Below, in pieces: positions 27,791-37,054 of a stretch of DNA of 64,000 nucleotides (position 1 is the stretch's first letter; each line of letters begins with the position of its first letter). The position numbers were made by a program, and so were the translations under genes. Origin of the DNA: Marinomonas ushuaiensis DSM 15871 (lineage in GTDB: Bacteria > Pseudomonadota > Gammaproteobacteria > Pseudomonadales > Marinomonadaceae); NCBI RefSeq assembly GCF_000521805.1, contig NZ_JAMB01000004.1, positions 166,183 to 230,182 of the forward strand. Reading direction: 5' to 3'. Below the pieces are notes generated by a model. That model was not told the origin of the DNA and did not search any database. It saw only the letters and a program-made list of their open reading frames with translations.

Positions 27791-28591
27791 TTAATGAAAT
27801 AAGGCGTTAATTAATTTAATACCTTCCTCTTGTCCGCCTCTGTTGTAAGCATCTAATAAAGCGGAACCCAAAATAGCAATATCTGCTTTGCCAATAAGCT
27901 GTTCGATCTGAGCTCTTTCTCGTAACCCAAAACCCACACCTATCGGCGCATTGGCGTGTTGTTTGATTTCCGCCAAATAGTTATCTAATGACGTTGTATG
28001 ATGGTTGTTTTCATGGGCTTTGTCTTCATGAACAGAATGCCCTGTTACGCCAGAACGCGCCACACAATACAAGAAACCATTGGCTTGGCTGGCTAACATG
28101 GCAAGGCGATCTTTTGGTGTTACAGGCGTAACCAACCAAACAGGATCAATTTGGTATTTTTCACAGGCTGCACGATAATCTACCGCTTGTTCTATGGGTA
28201 AATCAGGTAAAATTAACCCTAGAATATTTTCTTCTGAAGCACGTTTGGCAAATTTTTCTAAACCAAATCGATACATAGGATTAAGGTAACTCATCAAGAC
28301 AATGCGACTTTCTGGAAAGTCTTTCGCCAGTTTGCCTAATTGTGCCAAACAAGTTTCCACGTCTAGCGTTTGTTCCAATGCTTTGTGGCAGGCAGCCACA
28401 ATACTTGGGCCATCGGCGACTGGATCCGAAAATGGGAATTGTACTTCGATAAAATCCACGCCTTCTTTCATTAGGCGCGCCATCCAATCCAAACTTTCTT
28501 GAACCGTTGGGTAGCCATAAACCACATGCGTCATGGATAAGATGGGTTTTGTTTGGCGTTTTTTATCAATAAAAGCGGCTAACTGGCTCAT
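27791..28591 (-). CDS. trpA: Tryptophan synthase alpha subunit
   Basis: 266 aa TIM barrel that cleaves indole-glycerol phosphate and channels indole to TrpB. Catalytic E49 ([10 protein letters not shown]) and D60 (VADGP) are both present. It is the divergent 'MTHxVxGYP' branch of TrpA (MTHVVYGYP) rather than the E. coli type. The start overlaps the trpB stop by 4 bp (ATGA), so translation is coupled. No other trp genes are nearby. Confidence 0.93.
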   Translation of the reverse strand: MSQLAAFIDKKRQTKPILSMTHVVYGYPTVQESLDWMARLMKEGVDFIEVQFPFSDPVADGPSIVAACHKALEQTLDVETCLAQLGKLAKDFPESRIVLMSYLNPMYRFGLEKFAKRASEENILGLILPDLPIEQAVDYRAACEKYQIDPVWLVTPVTPKDRLAMLASQANGFLYCVARSGVTGHSVHEDKAHENNHHTTSLDNYLAEIKQHANAPIGVGFGLRERAQIEQLIGKADIAILGSALLDAYNRGGQEEGIKLINALFH

Positions 28592-29850
28592 GCGTTTTGC
28601 TCCTTATTGTCCACGTGATTGGTTGGGTACGATGCAAGGTAGTCGGTTAAGAATTGTGGGAAGGTTTCGTCTTGTACGGCTTTCGCGACATTGAAAATGT
28701 CTTTATCACCGCGACCAGAAAGGTTGATCACAATCTTCGAGTCTTTTGGTAAATTAGGCGCATCTTTAAACGCACCAGCCAAAGCATGAGACGATTCCAA
28801 CGCAGGAATAATGCCTTCTTTTTTGAGTAATAATGTACAAGCCGCAATCACTTCATCGTCCATGGCGTAGGTCATTTTAATACGCCCCGTTTCTGCTAAA
28901 TGCGCGATGATAGGCGAGACGCCAACGTAATCTAAACCTGCTGCAATGGAATGCGTTTCTTGTAATTGTCCCGCTTGGTCTTGCAAGAACATAGTCGCAA
29001 AACCTTGAGCAATACCCGGTTGTCCGAGGTTATGAGACAAGCGAATAGAGTGCTCACCAAGTTCTAACCCTTTACCACCCGCTTCTACACCGACCATTTC
29101 CACGTCTTTATCATCAAGGAAAGGTAAGAACAAACCACACGCATTTGAACCACCGCCGACACAGGCATAAAGACGATCAGGAAATTGTCCGAATTGTGCC
29201 ATGCTTTGTTCGCGAACTTCATCACCAATGACCGATTGAAAGAAGGCGACCATTTCAGGAAACGGTGCACAACCACAAGAGGTACCGATTAAGTAATGGC
29301 TGTCTTCGTGGCTGGAAGACCAATCACGTAAGGCTTCATCTAACGCATCGCGTAAGGTTTGCGCGCCCGTCGTCACAGGCACAACGGTAGCGCCAAGTTG
29401 TTTCATCCAAAACACATTTGGGTATTGGCGTTCTATGTCTTTCGCACCCATGTAAATGGTGCATTCTAGCCCTAAACGAGCGGCGACTAATGCAGTTGCA
29501 ATACCGTGTTGTCCTGCGCCCGTTTCAGCAATGACGCGTGTTTTGCCCATACGTTTGACGAGTAAACCTTGGCCAATCACGTTGTTCATTTTGTGCGCGC
29601 CACTGTGGTTTAAATCTTCTCTTTTTAGGTAAATCTGTGCGCCGCCGAAGTGGTTGGTGAGGTTTTCACAATAGGTAAGTGGCGTAGGACGGCCAGAAAA
29701 TTGCTGCCATTGTTTGTGCAGCTCTGCGAGGAACGTTGGATCGTTTTTGGCCTCTTCAAACGCCGTTAAGATTTGTTGTTGGCTTGAGTAAAGAATTTCT
29801 GGAATGTAACTACCGCCGAATTGCCCGTAGAAACCGTTCTCGCTTTTCAT
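28588..29850 (-). CDS. trpB: Tryptophan synthase beta subunit
   Basis: 420 aa PLP enzyme condensing indole with serine. PLP lysine K87 in HSGAHKMNN; phosphate loop GGGSNACG; the alpha-subunit interface E in ETGAGQHG. Slightly longer than the 397-aa E. coli form, from a C-terminal extension. It is first in a two-gene trpBA operon with its own promoter and operator (29882-29930). AGAGG precedes the ATG. Confidence 0.95.
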   Translation of the reverse strand: MKSENGFYGQFGGSYIPEILYSSQQQILTAFEEAKNDPTFLAELHKQWQQFSGRPTPLTYCENLTNHFGGAQIYLKREDLNHSGAHKMNNVIGQGLLVKRMGKTRVIAETGAGQHGIATALVAARLGLECTIYMGAKDIERQYPNVFWMKQLGATVVPVTTGAQTLRDALDEALRDWSSSHEDSHYLIGTSCGCAPFPEMVAFFQSVIGDEVREQSMAQFGQFPDRLYACVGGGSNACGLFLPFLDDKDVEMVGVEAGGKGLELGEHSIRLSHNLGQPGIAQGFATMFLQDQAGQLQETHSIAAGLDYVGVSPIIAHLAETGRIKMTYAMDDEVIAACTLLLKKEGIIPALESSHALAGAFKDAPNLPKDSKIVINLSGRGDKDIFNVAKAVQDETFPQFLTDYLASYPTNHVDNKEQNA

Positions 29851-29881
29851 GGTGTTTACCTCTTTGATAAATGTTTAATTT

Positions 29882-29930
29882 ATTAACTAAACGGTTTGGT
29901 TAATTTAATCGTGTTTAGAGAAATCGTCAA
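29882..29930 (-). promoter_or_regulatory. trpBA promoter with overlapping palindromic operator
   Basis: On the minus strand -35 TTGACG (29930-29925), 17-bp spacer, -10 TAAATT (29907-29902). A dyad overlaps the -10 and start site: ATTAACTAAAC (29882-29892), one central G, GTTTGGTTAAT (29894-29904), 10 of 11 positions paired. It is not a TrpR consensus (no CTAGT core). A repressor bound here would block the promoter. Confidence 0.65.
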
Positions 29931-29972
29931 GTGGTTTTTTTAGAGAAAAAATTGTAGATGGCAGAGTCCATT

Positions 29973-30020
29973 ACAACACCTCGCTCCACGCGCAAGCGCG
30001 AGAAGTCGCTTAGGTGTTGT
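29973..30020. repeat. Hairpin upstream of trpBA promoter
   Basis: ACAACACCT (29973-29981) and AGGTGTTGT (30012-30020), with an inner CGCGC-AA-GCGCG stem. It lies upstream of the promoter, so it cannot be a trp attenuator. REP-like or a remnant. Nothing else is seen in 29931-30082. Confidence 0.55.
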
Positions 30021-30082
30021 TAATGAACGCTGCTTCTGTCGAAGTCACTCTAGGTGAATTTTGTTGAATTGCATTGCTAAAT

Positions 30083-30119
30083 AAAAACCGCTTTGTGTCT
30101 AAACGCAAAGCGGTTTTTT
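30083..30119 (-). terminator. Terminator after acid phosphatase gene
   Basis: AAAAACCGCTTTG-TGTCTAAACG-CAAAGCGGTTTTTT, 13-bp stem, T-run on both strands. Confidence 0.88.
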
Positions 30120-30150
30120 GTGAGATATATGTTTACATTAAGTGAAGTTT

Positions 30151-30978
30151 TTACTCAGCGGGTTCCCAGATGCGAAGGCGATCTTTGCGCATTTGAGATT
30201 TCTCAGCGGGAGAGGCGCCCCAGTTGTTGTCATAGACTTTGCCTTCCCAATCGCCATAAGCCGGGTTTGGTAGCATGATGAATTGTGTACCGAATAGGGC
30301 TTTGTTTTTCTCAACAGCGGCGAGGGTGTCTTCTAATGATTTGGTGTGAAAGTCAGAAGAGAAGTCGTTTAGGTTGTCGCCTATGAAAAGTGCAATGTCA
30401 TAGTTTGCTTGAACCGCTTGACGACGAGGTTCTTTGTCGCTGGTGGACGTTCTTAGCATTAGGTGGTCGTCGTCAACATTTGGAAACCCAAGTTCTATTA
30501 GGTTTTTACGAGTGCCTTCTAAGCCAACGACTTTGCGGTTGGTCACATAGAACACTTCGCCACCGCTTTTGGCAACGTAGTTTAAAAACTCTGTTGCGCC
30601 AGGCATGGCGGTTGCTTCGCCTGCGTCCATCCATTTTGCCCATGTAGAGCTTGAGTAGCCAAAGTCTTTATCGATTAACCACGCTTGATACGCACCGTTG
30701 TCTATGACAGCTTCATCAGCATCAACGACGATGGCAATTTTTTTATTGCCTGTGTGAGAATCTGAAAAAGCATCAAATTGCATTTTGGCTAGGTTGAAGG
30801 CTTGGTATGACAAGGCTTTGAATTCACCTGATGCCTGCATCCATGTTGCCGCAAGAACAGATTGTTCGTTTAAGTTTTTGGCAGTAAAGGTCGTATCTTC
30901 AGCGAAAGCAGGTGAAGATATACTTCCGACCAAAAAAGCGGTGACTAATGTTACTGTACGAAGAGAGGAAGAAAGCAT
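30151..30978 (-). CDS. Periplasmic HAD-IIIB acid phosphatase (e(P4)-like)
   Basis: 275 aa with a Sec signal peptide cleaved near AFA-ED (26/27). There is no lipobox, unlike Haemophilus e(P4), so it should be soluble in the periplasm. HAD motif I is VVDADEAV with the two aspartates D86 and D88; the usual DLDET is altered (L to A, T to A). Motif II is VTNRK; the C-terminal acidic motif is GDNLNDF. Family members dephosphorylate nucleoside monophosphates or small phosphates. Monocistronic with a terminator. Confidence 0.86.
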   Translation of the reverse strand: MLSSSLRTVTLVTAFLVGSISSPAFAEDTTFTAKNLNEQSVLAATWMQASGEFKALSYQAFNLAKMQFDAFSDSHTGNKKIAIVVDADEAVIDNGAYQAWLIDKDFGYSSSTWAKWMDAGEATAMPGATEFLNYVAKSGGEVFYVTNRKVVGLEGTRKNLIELGFPNVDDDHLMLRTSTSDKEPRRQAVQANYDIALFIGDNLNDFSSDFHTKSLEDTLAAVEKNKALFGTQFIMLPNPAYGDWEGKVYDNNWGASPAEKSQMRKDRLRIWEPAE

Positions 30979-31183
30979 TATTTAAATTCCTATTGGGTTA
31001 CAAACAGTAAGAAAACATACCAGTATCTAATGCTTTAATAAACGAGGGATTACAAATAATGTGGCGTTGAAAACTGAAGGAAGGTGTTTGTCTTTTGTGG
31101 TTATACCATAAAAACGGAACCATTTTTATATCGATAGGTTAGAATGAAAAACATAACGAATATTTAGGTTTATAGAGGCAAGC

Positions 31184-31768
31184 ATGGCGAGAGGAAGACC
31201 GAGTAAAAAGGCGCATATTATCGATGCAGCCTGTGGTTTGTTTACTAAGCAAGGTTATCAAAGTACCAGTATTGACCAAGTTGTAGTAACGGCAGCGGTT
31301 TCAAAACCTACGGTTTACAGTAACTTTCCGACCAAACTGGTGCTGTGGGAAAATGTTATAGAGTCTTTAATTGAACGTGCGAAAGACGACATGGAAACGA
31401 CATTATCAAGTTTACAGTCTGCGCTAAAAACACCGGATAACACAACACTGATCTCTGGTTGGATAACGCTTTGGCAAACTTGGGTTAAGAAACAAGAACG
31501 CCTTGCAGTGTATCGAGTTTTGTTAGGCGAGCAGCATAAAATGGCAACATCGACCGTAGCATTATTTGATCAGTTTGAAACGGTTTTAGAGTCTGCGTTG
31601 CAAGCTTGGCTATCAGGGTTTGATGTGATCGAATCGTCTTTATTTACTTTAAAAGCGGTGACCAAAGAAGCTTTATTAATGCCAGCATTACTTCATCAAA
31701 AACCAATGGATTCGATAGAATTGATGAAACAGCTCGAACTATTAACTAGAAATAATAAGATAAAGTAA
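31184..31768 (+). CDS. TetR-family repressor
   Basis: 194 aa. N-terminal TetR HTH (AACGLFTKQGYQSTSIDQV, then SKPTVYSNFPTKLVLW). The C-terminal domain resembles the AcrR/TetR_C_7 type. Its 3' end overlaps the convergent Lnb-domain gene by 23 bp. No obvious target operon is adjacent; the phosphatase gene is divergent about 200 bp away. Confidence 0.87.
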   Translation: MARGRPSKKAHIIDAACGLFTKQGYQSTSIDQVVVTAAVSKPTVYSNFPTKLVLWENVIESLIERAKDDMETTLSSLQSALKTPDNTTLISGWITLWQTWVKKQERLAVYRVLLGEQHKMATSTVALFDQFETVLESALQAWLSGFDVIESSLFTLKAVTKEALLMPALLHQKPMDSIELMKQLELLTRNNKIK

Positions 31769-33431
31769 ATTGGTGTTGAGGGTCATTGCTTTCTTGTTTA
31801 AATACATTATATTCATATCCAAAAGCGCTGTTTTCTCTTCTATAAAAGGTTAAAGAGTGTTCATCTAAATTTTTTATTTCATACTTTATAGACAGCTGCT
31901 TAGTATTCAATTGTACGCCTGAATATACTGGAAACTTTAGAGTCGATCGCAGTTCTATGCTAGGTAAAACATACATTTTTAGTTCAAATGCATTTGACGC
32001 TACACCAACTCCTGTACTTATCACTCCTTCTAACTTATTGGCATCATTCCTTTCAATACCAAGCTTAAGTCTCCAAGAAGGTTTTTTTGTTACGAAATTT
32101 AATGGTGTGATTGCTTGAATATTCAAAAGCTCTAAGGCGTTCAGGCTTGTTGATTCTTTTGTTTGCGTAAGTTCAATAGTTCCTGCTGATAACTTTGAAG
32201 ATATGAAGTGATGTGGTCTTTGTTCAAAGTGATCAAAATCAATTGCAGATAGTTTTATATTGATAGATTTTTCTTGTATCGATATTTTTGCTGAAGAAAT
32301 CGATACCGTATCAAGGCTTTCATCTGATGTGGTCTCTGATATAGGGAGTTCAGATAATAGAGAGTTATCTTTTCCATATGCTGTAAGAAGCTGGGTATAA
32401 GCTTGATTTGGGTTGTGATAGCTTTCAAAGCTTAACCTAGAGGCGAGTACGGCAACATCGCCCACTTTTTTATTGTGACTTAAATACGTTCTATCATTAT
32501 CAAAGAACATATCTTTCACTAAGTTTCTCTGTCTGTAATGTAGAGCTTGATAACCCTTATTGAAGGTGTTGAATAAAGAATGTATTTCAAATCTAGAAGA
32601 GCTCGTTAGGTGTTGTTGTACTTTTTTCTCTATAAAAACAGGTGTAATTATTGAAGGGCTATTTTCAAAGCAGTCACAGGCGTAATTCAAAGCATCATAT
32701 AAATACGTAGAACAATTTCTGGTAAAGAAGTTATAAGTTAATTGATCTGATAATTGACTATCAAAGTAATTCACGAGCTTTTCTGTATTGAATGTTGATT
32801 TTGGAAGCTTGATAAACCGTAAGTTTCTCGATTCCTGATCATTATAGAAATCTATTACTTGATGCAAAGGAATGACGTTTAACTCTGCATGAATAAATGA
32901 AAATCCACCTTTGCCAATTTGCTCAAAAGTACTAAGGCCTTCGGTTGGAGCGAGTACTGAAATAACAGGCGAGAAATAGAAGTCTTTTTTATCCAAAAAC
33001 AAAAGTAACGAATGCCCAAAATAAGACATTGGCGAATTAAGACTTTCCCCTGCGATGATTAAGTAAGGGTCTTTGTTTTTTAATAGCTGTTGAAGATCAT
33101 ATTCTTGAGCTGACAGATTGGTATTACATTTTGATAATAGATCTTTTAATTTGGAATTAAGCTCGTAAGCTTCTGTTATTTCAAGCAATTCTGGCGAATG
33201 CAGTTGATCTGAATGACAACCTGTTAAATCGAACTGATTTTTTAGACTCTTATATCCAAGCCCTTTTTTCTTTTCAATTTGGGAAATGAGAGGAGAGGCA
33301 TTTTTTAAAAAAAATTCAGTGAAACTAGGGTCAAAAATAACATTTTTTGCAGAGATGTGAAGCGGAAAAACCAAACATATCAAACTCAGGAAAAAAGTGA
33401 GTAATTCTCTGTATTGATATGTTTGGCGCAT
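31746..33431 (-). CDS. Exported Lnb N-terminal-domain (DUF4105) protein
   Basis: 561 aa with a signal peptide (residues 1-28). The Lnb/DUF4105 domain spans about 95-270, with conserved YFGHSLL (H140) and TRNCSTYLYD (C240), a likely Cys/His catalytic pair. The C-terminal 280 residues are rich in beta strands and end in YYF, consistent with an outer-membrane or surface domain. Likely an envelope hydrolase or acyl/peptide-modifying enzyme; the function is unproven. It follows a PEGA lipoprotein gene by 13 bp, probably in one operon. Confidence 0.72.
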   Translation of the reverse strand: MRQTYQYRELLTFFLSLICLVFPLHISAKNVIFDPSFTEFFLKNASPLISQIEKKKGLGYKSLKNQFDLTGCHSDQLHSPELLEITEAYELNSKLKDLLSKCNTNLSAQEYDLQQLLKNKDPYLIIAGESLNSPMSYFGHSLLLFLDKKDFYFSPVISVLAPTEGLSTFEQIGKGGFSFIHAELNVIPLHQVIDFYNDQESRNLRFIKLPKSTFNTEKLVNYFDSQLSDQLTYNFFTRNCSTYLYDALNYACDCFENSPSIITPVFIEKKVQQHLTSSSRFEIHSLFNTFNKGYQALHYRQRNLVKDMFFDNDRTYLSHNKKVGDVAVLASRLSFESYHNPNQAYTQLLTAYGKDNSLLSELPISETTSDESLDTVSISSAKISIQEKSINIKLSAIDFDHFEQRPHHFISSKLSAGTIELTQTKESTSLNALELLNIQAITPLNFVTKKPSWRLKLGIERNDANKLEGVISTGVGVASNAFELKMYVLPSIELRSTLKFPVYSGVQLNTKQLSIKYEIKNLDEHSLTFYRRENSAFGYEYNVFKQESNDPQHQFTLSYYF

Positions 33432-33444
33432 TAGTGGCTGTAAC

Positions 33445-33813
33445 TTATTCTTCTTTCTTTGGCATCTCTACATAGATGGCATTTGGTGCGTATTCGTATA
33501 CAGCGCCCGTAATTAAATCTGTTGTTGAGTAATCCCAAAAAATGCTAAGAAGAGCAACTTTATCGAAAGATTTAGTGATTTCACGAGTAACTGCTTTATA
33601 CCCTTCTTTCCGAAACATAACAGTTTGAGCTTTATTTTTCTTGAATGAAGCGCTTACTGGTGTTCTACCAATTAAAGCTCCATCAACATAAACATCAACA
33701 TCTTCTACATCAGAATTGAATGTTAATGTCTGACTAGTTCCAGAAATAACTGTTGCACAACCAGTTAAAATTAGTGTTGTGAAAACGAAGGTAGCAATAA
33801 TAATTTTTTTCAT
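33445..33813 (-). CDS. PEGA-domain lipoprotein
   Basis: 122 aa. Signal peptide with lipobox LTGC (Cys19). A PEGA-like beta domain follows (DVDVYVDGALIGRTPVSASF, then KEGYKAVTREITKS). Probably anchored in the outer membrane. It heads a two-gene operon with the Lnb-domain protein. Confidence 0.82.
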   Translation of the reverse strand: MKKIIIATFVFTTLILTGCATVISGTSQTLTFNSDVEDVDVYVDGALIGRTPVSASFKKNKAQTVMFRKEGYKAVTREITKSFDKVALLSIFWDYSTTDLITGAVYEYAPNAIYVEMPKKEE

Positions 33814-33906
33814 TTTAGTTCCATTAAAATTTATTTAGGTTAGTTTTTTCGCGCGTCAATTATACATATCATGTCAGTTTTGTGTATATATTATGTACAT
33901 TAATAC

Positions 33907-35118
33907 TTAATTTGATTTTTTTTCTGCCCAGTACATAAGGCATAGCGCCAAGGTTCCCATCACCATAAAACCGCTCGAAACTGGCACTAGGGTGTTGTTG
34001 TACATCTGACCAATTATGGTGCCGATGCTCAATGACATAATAGACGATACCGAACCGATAACAGCCGAAGCGATACCCGCAACGTGTCCCATTGGCTCCA
34101 TTGCTAAGGCGTTGAAATTACCAAACAGCAAACCGAAGCAGAAGAATATAGCCGCGGCATAAACAAGAAACATCCATAATTGAATGTTGACGAAAGCATG
34201 CAAACATAAGAATACAGTTGAGACGATTACCACGACACAAATGGCTCTGAAGGCGATGATTTTAGCACCGTATTTTTCGACAATACGTGAGTTTGTTAAA
34301 GACGAAAAACCTAACACCAAAGCCAGTAAACCGAAGTACAAAGAGAACATGCGGCCTGTTTCAAATTGAACCTGAAATATTTGTTGTGATGAGTTTAAAT
34401 AACCAATAAAGCTACCGAAAAATAACCCCATACATACGGTATAACTGGCAGTTATTCGGTTGGTCAGTACTTCTTTAAAGCCGTCGTAAAAGCCTTTTTT
34501 TGAAAACGCGATACGGTTTGATTTTGGCAAGGTTTCTTTGAGTCGGAACACAACCCACAAAACCAATATAGCCGCATAGACAAGATACATCTCAAAAATG
34601 CCACGCCAGTCATCAATAAACATAATAGCTTCGCCAAGAGTCGGTGCGATGGCTGGAACCAAGACGAAAATCATCATCACTAATGACATGATGCGCGCCA
34701 TTTGAGCGCCATGAAATAAATCACGAACCAATGAAATCGCTGAAATATAAGGCCCAGCAACCCCCAGTCCTTGAATAAAACGGCCGAACATCAGTACTTC
34801 TAAACTATCGGCTTGGTAACAAACGACTGTGCCGACAACGTACAAGGCAAAACCACCAAACAAAATCGGACGACGTCCTAACGCATCGGACAGTGGGCCA
34901 CAAATAAGTTGTCCAAAAGCCAAACCAAGAAATAACATGCTAATCAGTAATTGAGGCTGGTTTGCGGTTGTAGCGCCTAACTCTTTACCAATAATGCCTA
35001 ACGCAGGCAATAACGCATCGATTGAGATGGCAACAATCGACATCAACATAGCGACTAGAACAGTAAATTCCTTTGGTGAAACACCTGAAGCTGATGTGTT
35101 GTTGTGAGCATTTTCCAT
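33907..35118 (-). CDS. Bcr/CflA-family multidrug MFS exporter
   Basis: 403 aa with 12 membrane segments. Typical motifs are FGQLICGPLSDALGRRPILFGG (MFS motif A), GLGVAGPYISAISLVRDLF, and PAIAPTLGEAI. It fits the Bcr/CflA subfamily that exports bicyclomycin, chloramphenicol or sulphonamides by proton antiport. The substrate is not readable. Single gene. Confidence 0.88.
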   Translation of the reverse strand: MENAHNNTSASGVSPKEFTVLVAMLMSIVAISIDALLPALGIIGKELGATTANQPQLLISMLFLGLAFGQLICGPLSDALGRRPILFGGFALYVVGTVVCYQADSLEVLMFGRFIQGLGVAGPYISAISLVRDLFHGAQMARIMSLVMMIFVLVPAIAPTLGEAIMFIDDWRGIFEMYLVYAAILVLWVVFRLKETLPKSNRIAFSKKGFYDGFKEVLTNRITASYTVCMGLFFGSFIGYLNSSQQIFQVQFETGRMFSLYFGLLALVLGFSSLTNSRIVEKYGAKIIAFRAICVVVIVSTVFLCLHAFVNIQLWMFLVYAAAIFFCFGLLFGNFNALAMEPMGHVAGIASAVIGSVSSIMSLSIGTIIGQMYNNTLVPVSSGFMVMGTLALCLMYWAEKKSN

Positions 35119-35317
35119 ATGATATCCAAACTAAAACGAGCATTGTGAAGGAGGGCGAGCAAAATTGAATCCAGATTATGCTGGGCATTATACTTAGGCT
35201 TTCTTTGTATGCGTTTGTTTCTATGTGCATGAAATAAGGAAGTGAAAGTATATAAAGTCTTACTGTTTTTGCAGTAACTTTATAGAATGGAATCCGTAAC
35301 ATGATTCGAGAATCTAC

Positions 35318-35344
35318 ATTCAATTGAATTCTATTTAATTCAAT
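35318..35344. promoter_or_regulatory. AT-rich palindromes upstream of 35364 gene
   Basis: ATTCAATTGAAT (35318-35329) is a perfect palindrome overlapping ATTGAATT-CTATTT-AATTCAAT (35323-35344). A possible operator or curved promoter region. Confidence 0.4.
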
Positions 35345-35363
35345 CAAGGGATAAGGAGTCGTC

Positions 35364-35867
35364 ATGCATAAGAGCGAACAAGAAAAAATTGAATTAGAGC
35401 ATCAAGCCGCCAAGCTCTTTATGCGCTGTTACGAGCATAATACTGGTAAACAGATTCGTCATATTTGGCATAATAATCCTACTCGTCCAGATGTTTCCTG
35501 TATGTTAGAAGGTGAGCCTTTAGACTTAGAAATTGCCCATCTTTATGGATCGGAAGAAGAGGCCATGGAGATTCTAGGACGTAACCTGACTAATAATATA
35601 CGCAACGTTTTACGCAGTTTAAAAGACGAACCTGCGAGCGAAAGATTGTTAAAAGCCTTAAATCGAATTCTAGAAAACAAATCGGGCAAACATTACAAAA
35701 GCAAACGGGTTTGGCTGGTAATTCGCAATACCCATCCAGCTTGGGTGCAAGCAGACATCAAAGCACAGGAGCACCTTATTACTATGCCCGAGCCTCATTC
35801 TTTTGAGAAGGTTTGGATATTAGGCGACATGGAAGGCAAAAGCGGCATAGTCAGACTTTATCCTTGA
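35364..35867 (+). CDS. Unknown soluble protein with nuclease-like motif
   Basis: 167 aa with no signal or membrane segment and a strong AAGGAG ribosome binding site. RPDVSCMLEGEPLDLEIAHL has a PD-x(n)-ExA layout reminiscent of restriction-endonuclease-like folds, but the final Lys is Ala, so this is only suggestive. A middle amphipathic helix (NLTNNIRNVLRSLKDE) and a C-terminal KVWILGD strand follow. Monocistronic; family not recognised. Confidence 0.65.
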   Translation: MHKSEQEKIELEHQAAKLFMRCYEHNTGKQIRHIWHNNPTRPDVSCMLEGEPLDLEIAHLYGSEEEAMEILGRNLTNNIRNVLRSLKDEPASERLLKALNRILENKSGKHYKSKRVWLVIRNTHPAWVQADIKAQEHLITMPEPHSFEKVWILGDMEGKSGIVRLYP

Positions 35868-35960
35868 AATTTGGTCTCTTCTTTTTAGAATAATCGTGAA
35901 GAGGTTAATAGCAAACGCAGACATAAAGAAATCCTTACAACTATTATTGGTGGGCGTTAC

Positions 35961-36410
35961 ATGAAGATCCGTGCATACGAAGAAAAAGATAAAGCGTCTG
36001 TGATTGTCTTGTGGCGTGAATGTGGCTTGGTTACGCCTCAGAATAACCCTGACAAAGACATCGAGCGTAAATTGAACGTTGATGCTGATTTATTCCTCGT
36101 GGGCGTGAAAAATATTGATGATGGAGCCGTTGAGAAGGGAAATGAGATTATTGTCGCTTCTGTGATGGGGGGATATGAAGGTCATCGAGGTTGGATTAAT
36201 TATTTAGCGGTTAGCCCAAATCATCAAAGAAAAGGTTATGGACAAGCGATTATGAAGGCGGTTGAATCTCGTATTCAGGCGAAAGGCTGTCCTAAAATCA
36301 ATCTGCAAGTGCGTCATACTAACCAAGCTGTGATCGCATTTTATGCAGCGTTAGGTTATGGCGATGATAATGTTGTAGGACTAGGGAAACGTCTTGAAAA
36401 TGACGACTAA
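35961..36410 (+). CDS. GNAT acetyltransferase, YpeA-like
   Basis: 149 aa. Acetyl-CoA loop NHQRKGYGQAIMKAVE (Q/R-x-x-G-x-G/A), then INLQVRHTNQAVIAFYAALGY, the usual GNAT motif B. The N-terminus MKIRAYEEKDKASVIVLW matches the YpeA group. Substrate unknown. Confidence 0.88.
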   Translation: MKIRAYEEKDKASVIVLWRECGLVTPQNNPDKDIERKLNVDADLFLVGVKNIDDGAVEKGNEIIVASVMGGYEGHRGWINYLAVSPNHQRKGYGQAIMKAVESRIQAKGCPKINLQVRHTNQAVIAFYAALGYGDDNVVGLGKRLENDD

Positions 36411-36440
36411 CGTTTCCCATGATATTTGCTTCGTAAATAT

Positions 36441-36854
36441 CTAGTCTGATTCTTCGAGGGCTTTTTGAATCTTCATTTTATAATCATCAGGTAAGGGAAC
36501 GGCGGCTTTTTTCTCTTTTGAAAAACAAACATAAGTAACATCGGCTTCAGCAACAAGCGTATCTGTTTTGGCATTCATTATGCGCTGCTTCATAGTTACG
36601 CTGCGGTTTCCTAACTTTGAAAATTGAGTATGTACTTCGAGCACGTCAGCAAAATTACCTTCTGCTCTGAAATCGATGTTGATGTTTACCACAGCCCAAG
36701 CTAAACCTTGCTCCATGAGTTCAGTGCCAGCACCAAATTCATCAAAAAATGCCCAACGACCTTCTTCTAAGAATTCCAAATAGCGTGCATTGTTAACATG
36801 TTGGAAGATATCCAAATGATACCCTCGGACTTTAATTTGGATTATGTTTATCAT
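36441..36854 (-). CDS. fadM: Long-chain acyl-CoA thioesterase FadM-like
   Basis: 137-aa hotdog thioesterase. IKVRGYHLDIFQHVNNARYL and EFLEEGRW match E. coli FadM (YbaW) closely; the Asp in HLDIFQHVNN is the catalytic residue of 4HBT enzymes. It hydrolyses acyl-CoA esters in fatty-acid turnover. Convergent with the GNAT gene. Confidence 0.85.
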   Translation of the reverse strand: MINIIQIKVRGYHLDIFQHVNNARYLEFLEEGRWAFFDEFGAGTELMEQGLAWAVVNINIDFRAEGNFADVLEVHTQFSKLGNRSVTMKQRIMNAKTDTLVAEADVTYVCFSKEKKAAVPLPDDYKMKIQKALEESD

Positions 36855-37054
36855 CTTTCTACTTCTTCCTTCTTTTTATAATATGTAAAAGGTTACTTTT
36901 CTTTATAAAAAAAGCATATGGCAAAAACGTTCAGATTTCATAACATGTCATAAAACGCCAGTAGCATTATTGGGCGTTTATAAACGGGCGGTTTATTTTG
37001 AGCGGGTCACTATGGTAATCCAACATGGATTCAAAATAAAAATTGGAAGGAAAA

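Noticed and set aside
29973..30020. trp operon attenuator hairpin
   Set aside because: It lies upstream of the predicted promoter, so it would not be transcribed in the leader, and no Trp-rich leader peptide is seen.
34985..35365. 126-codon minus-strand frame overlapping the Bcr/CflA gene start
   Set aside because: Shares the MFS gene in another frame and lacks protein character.
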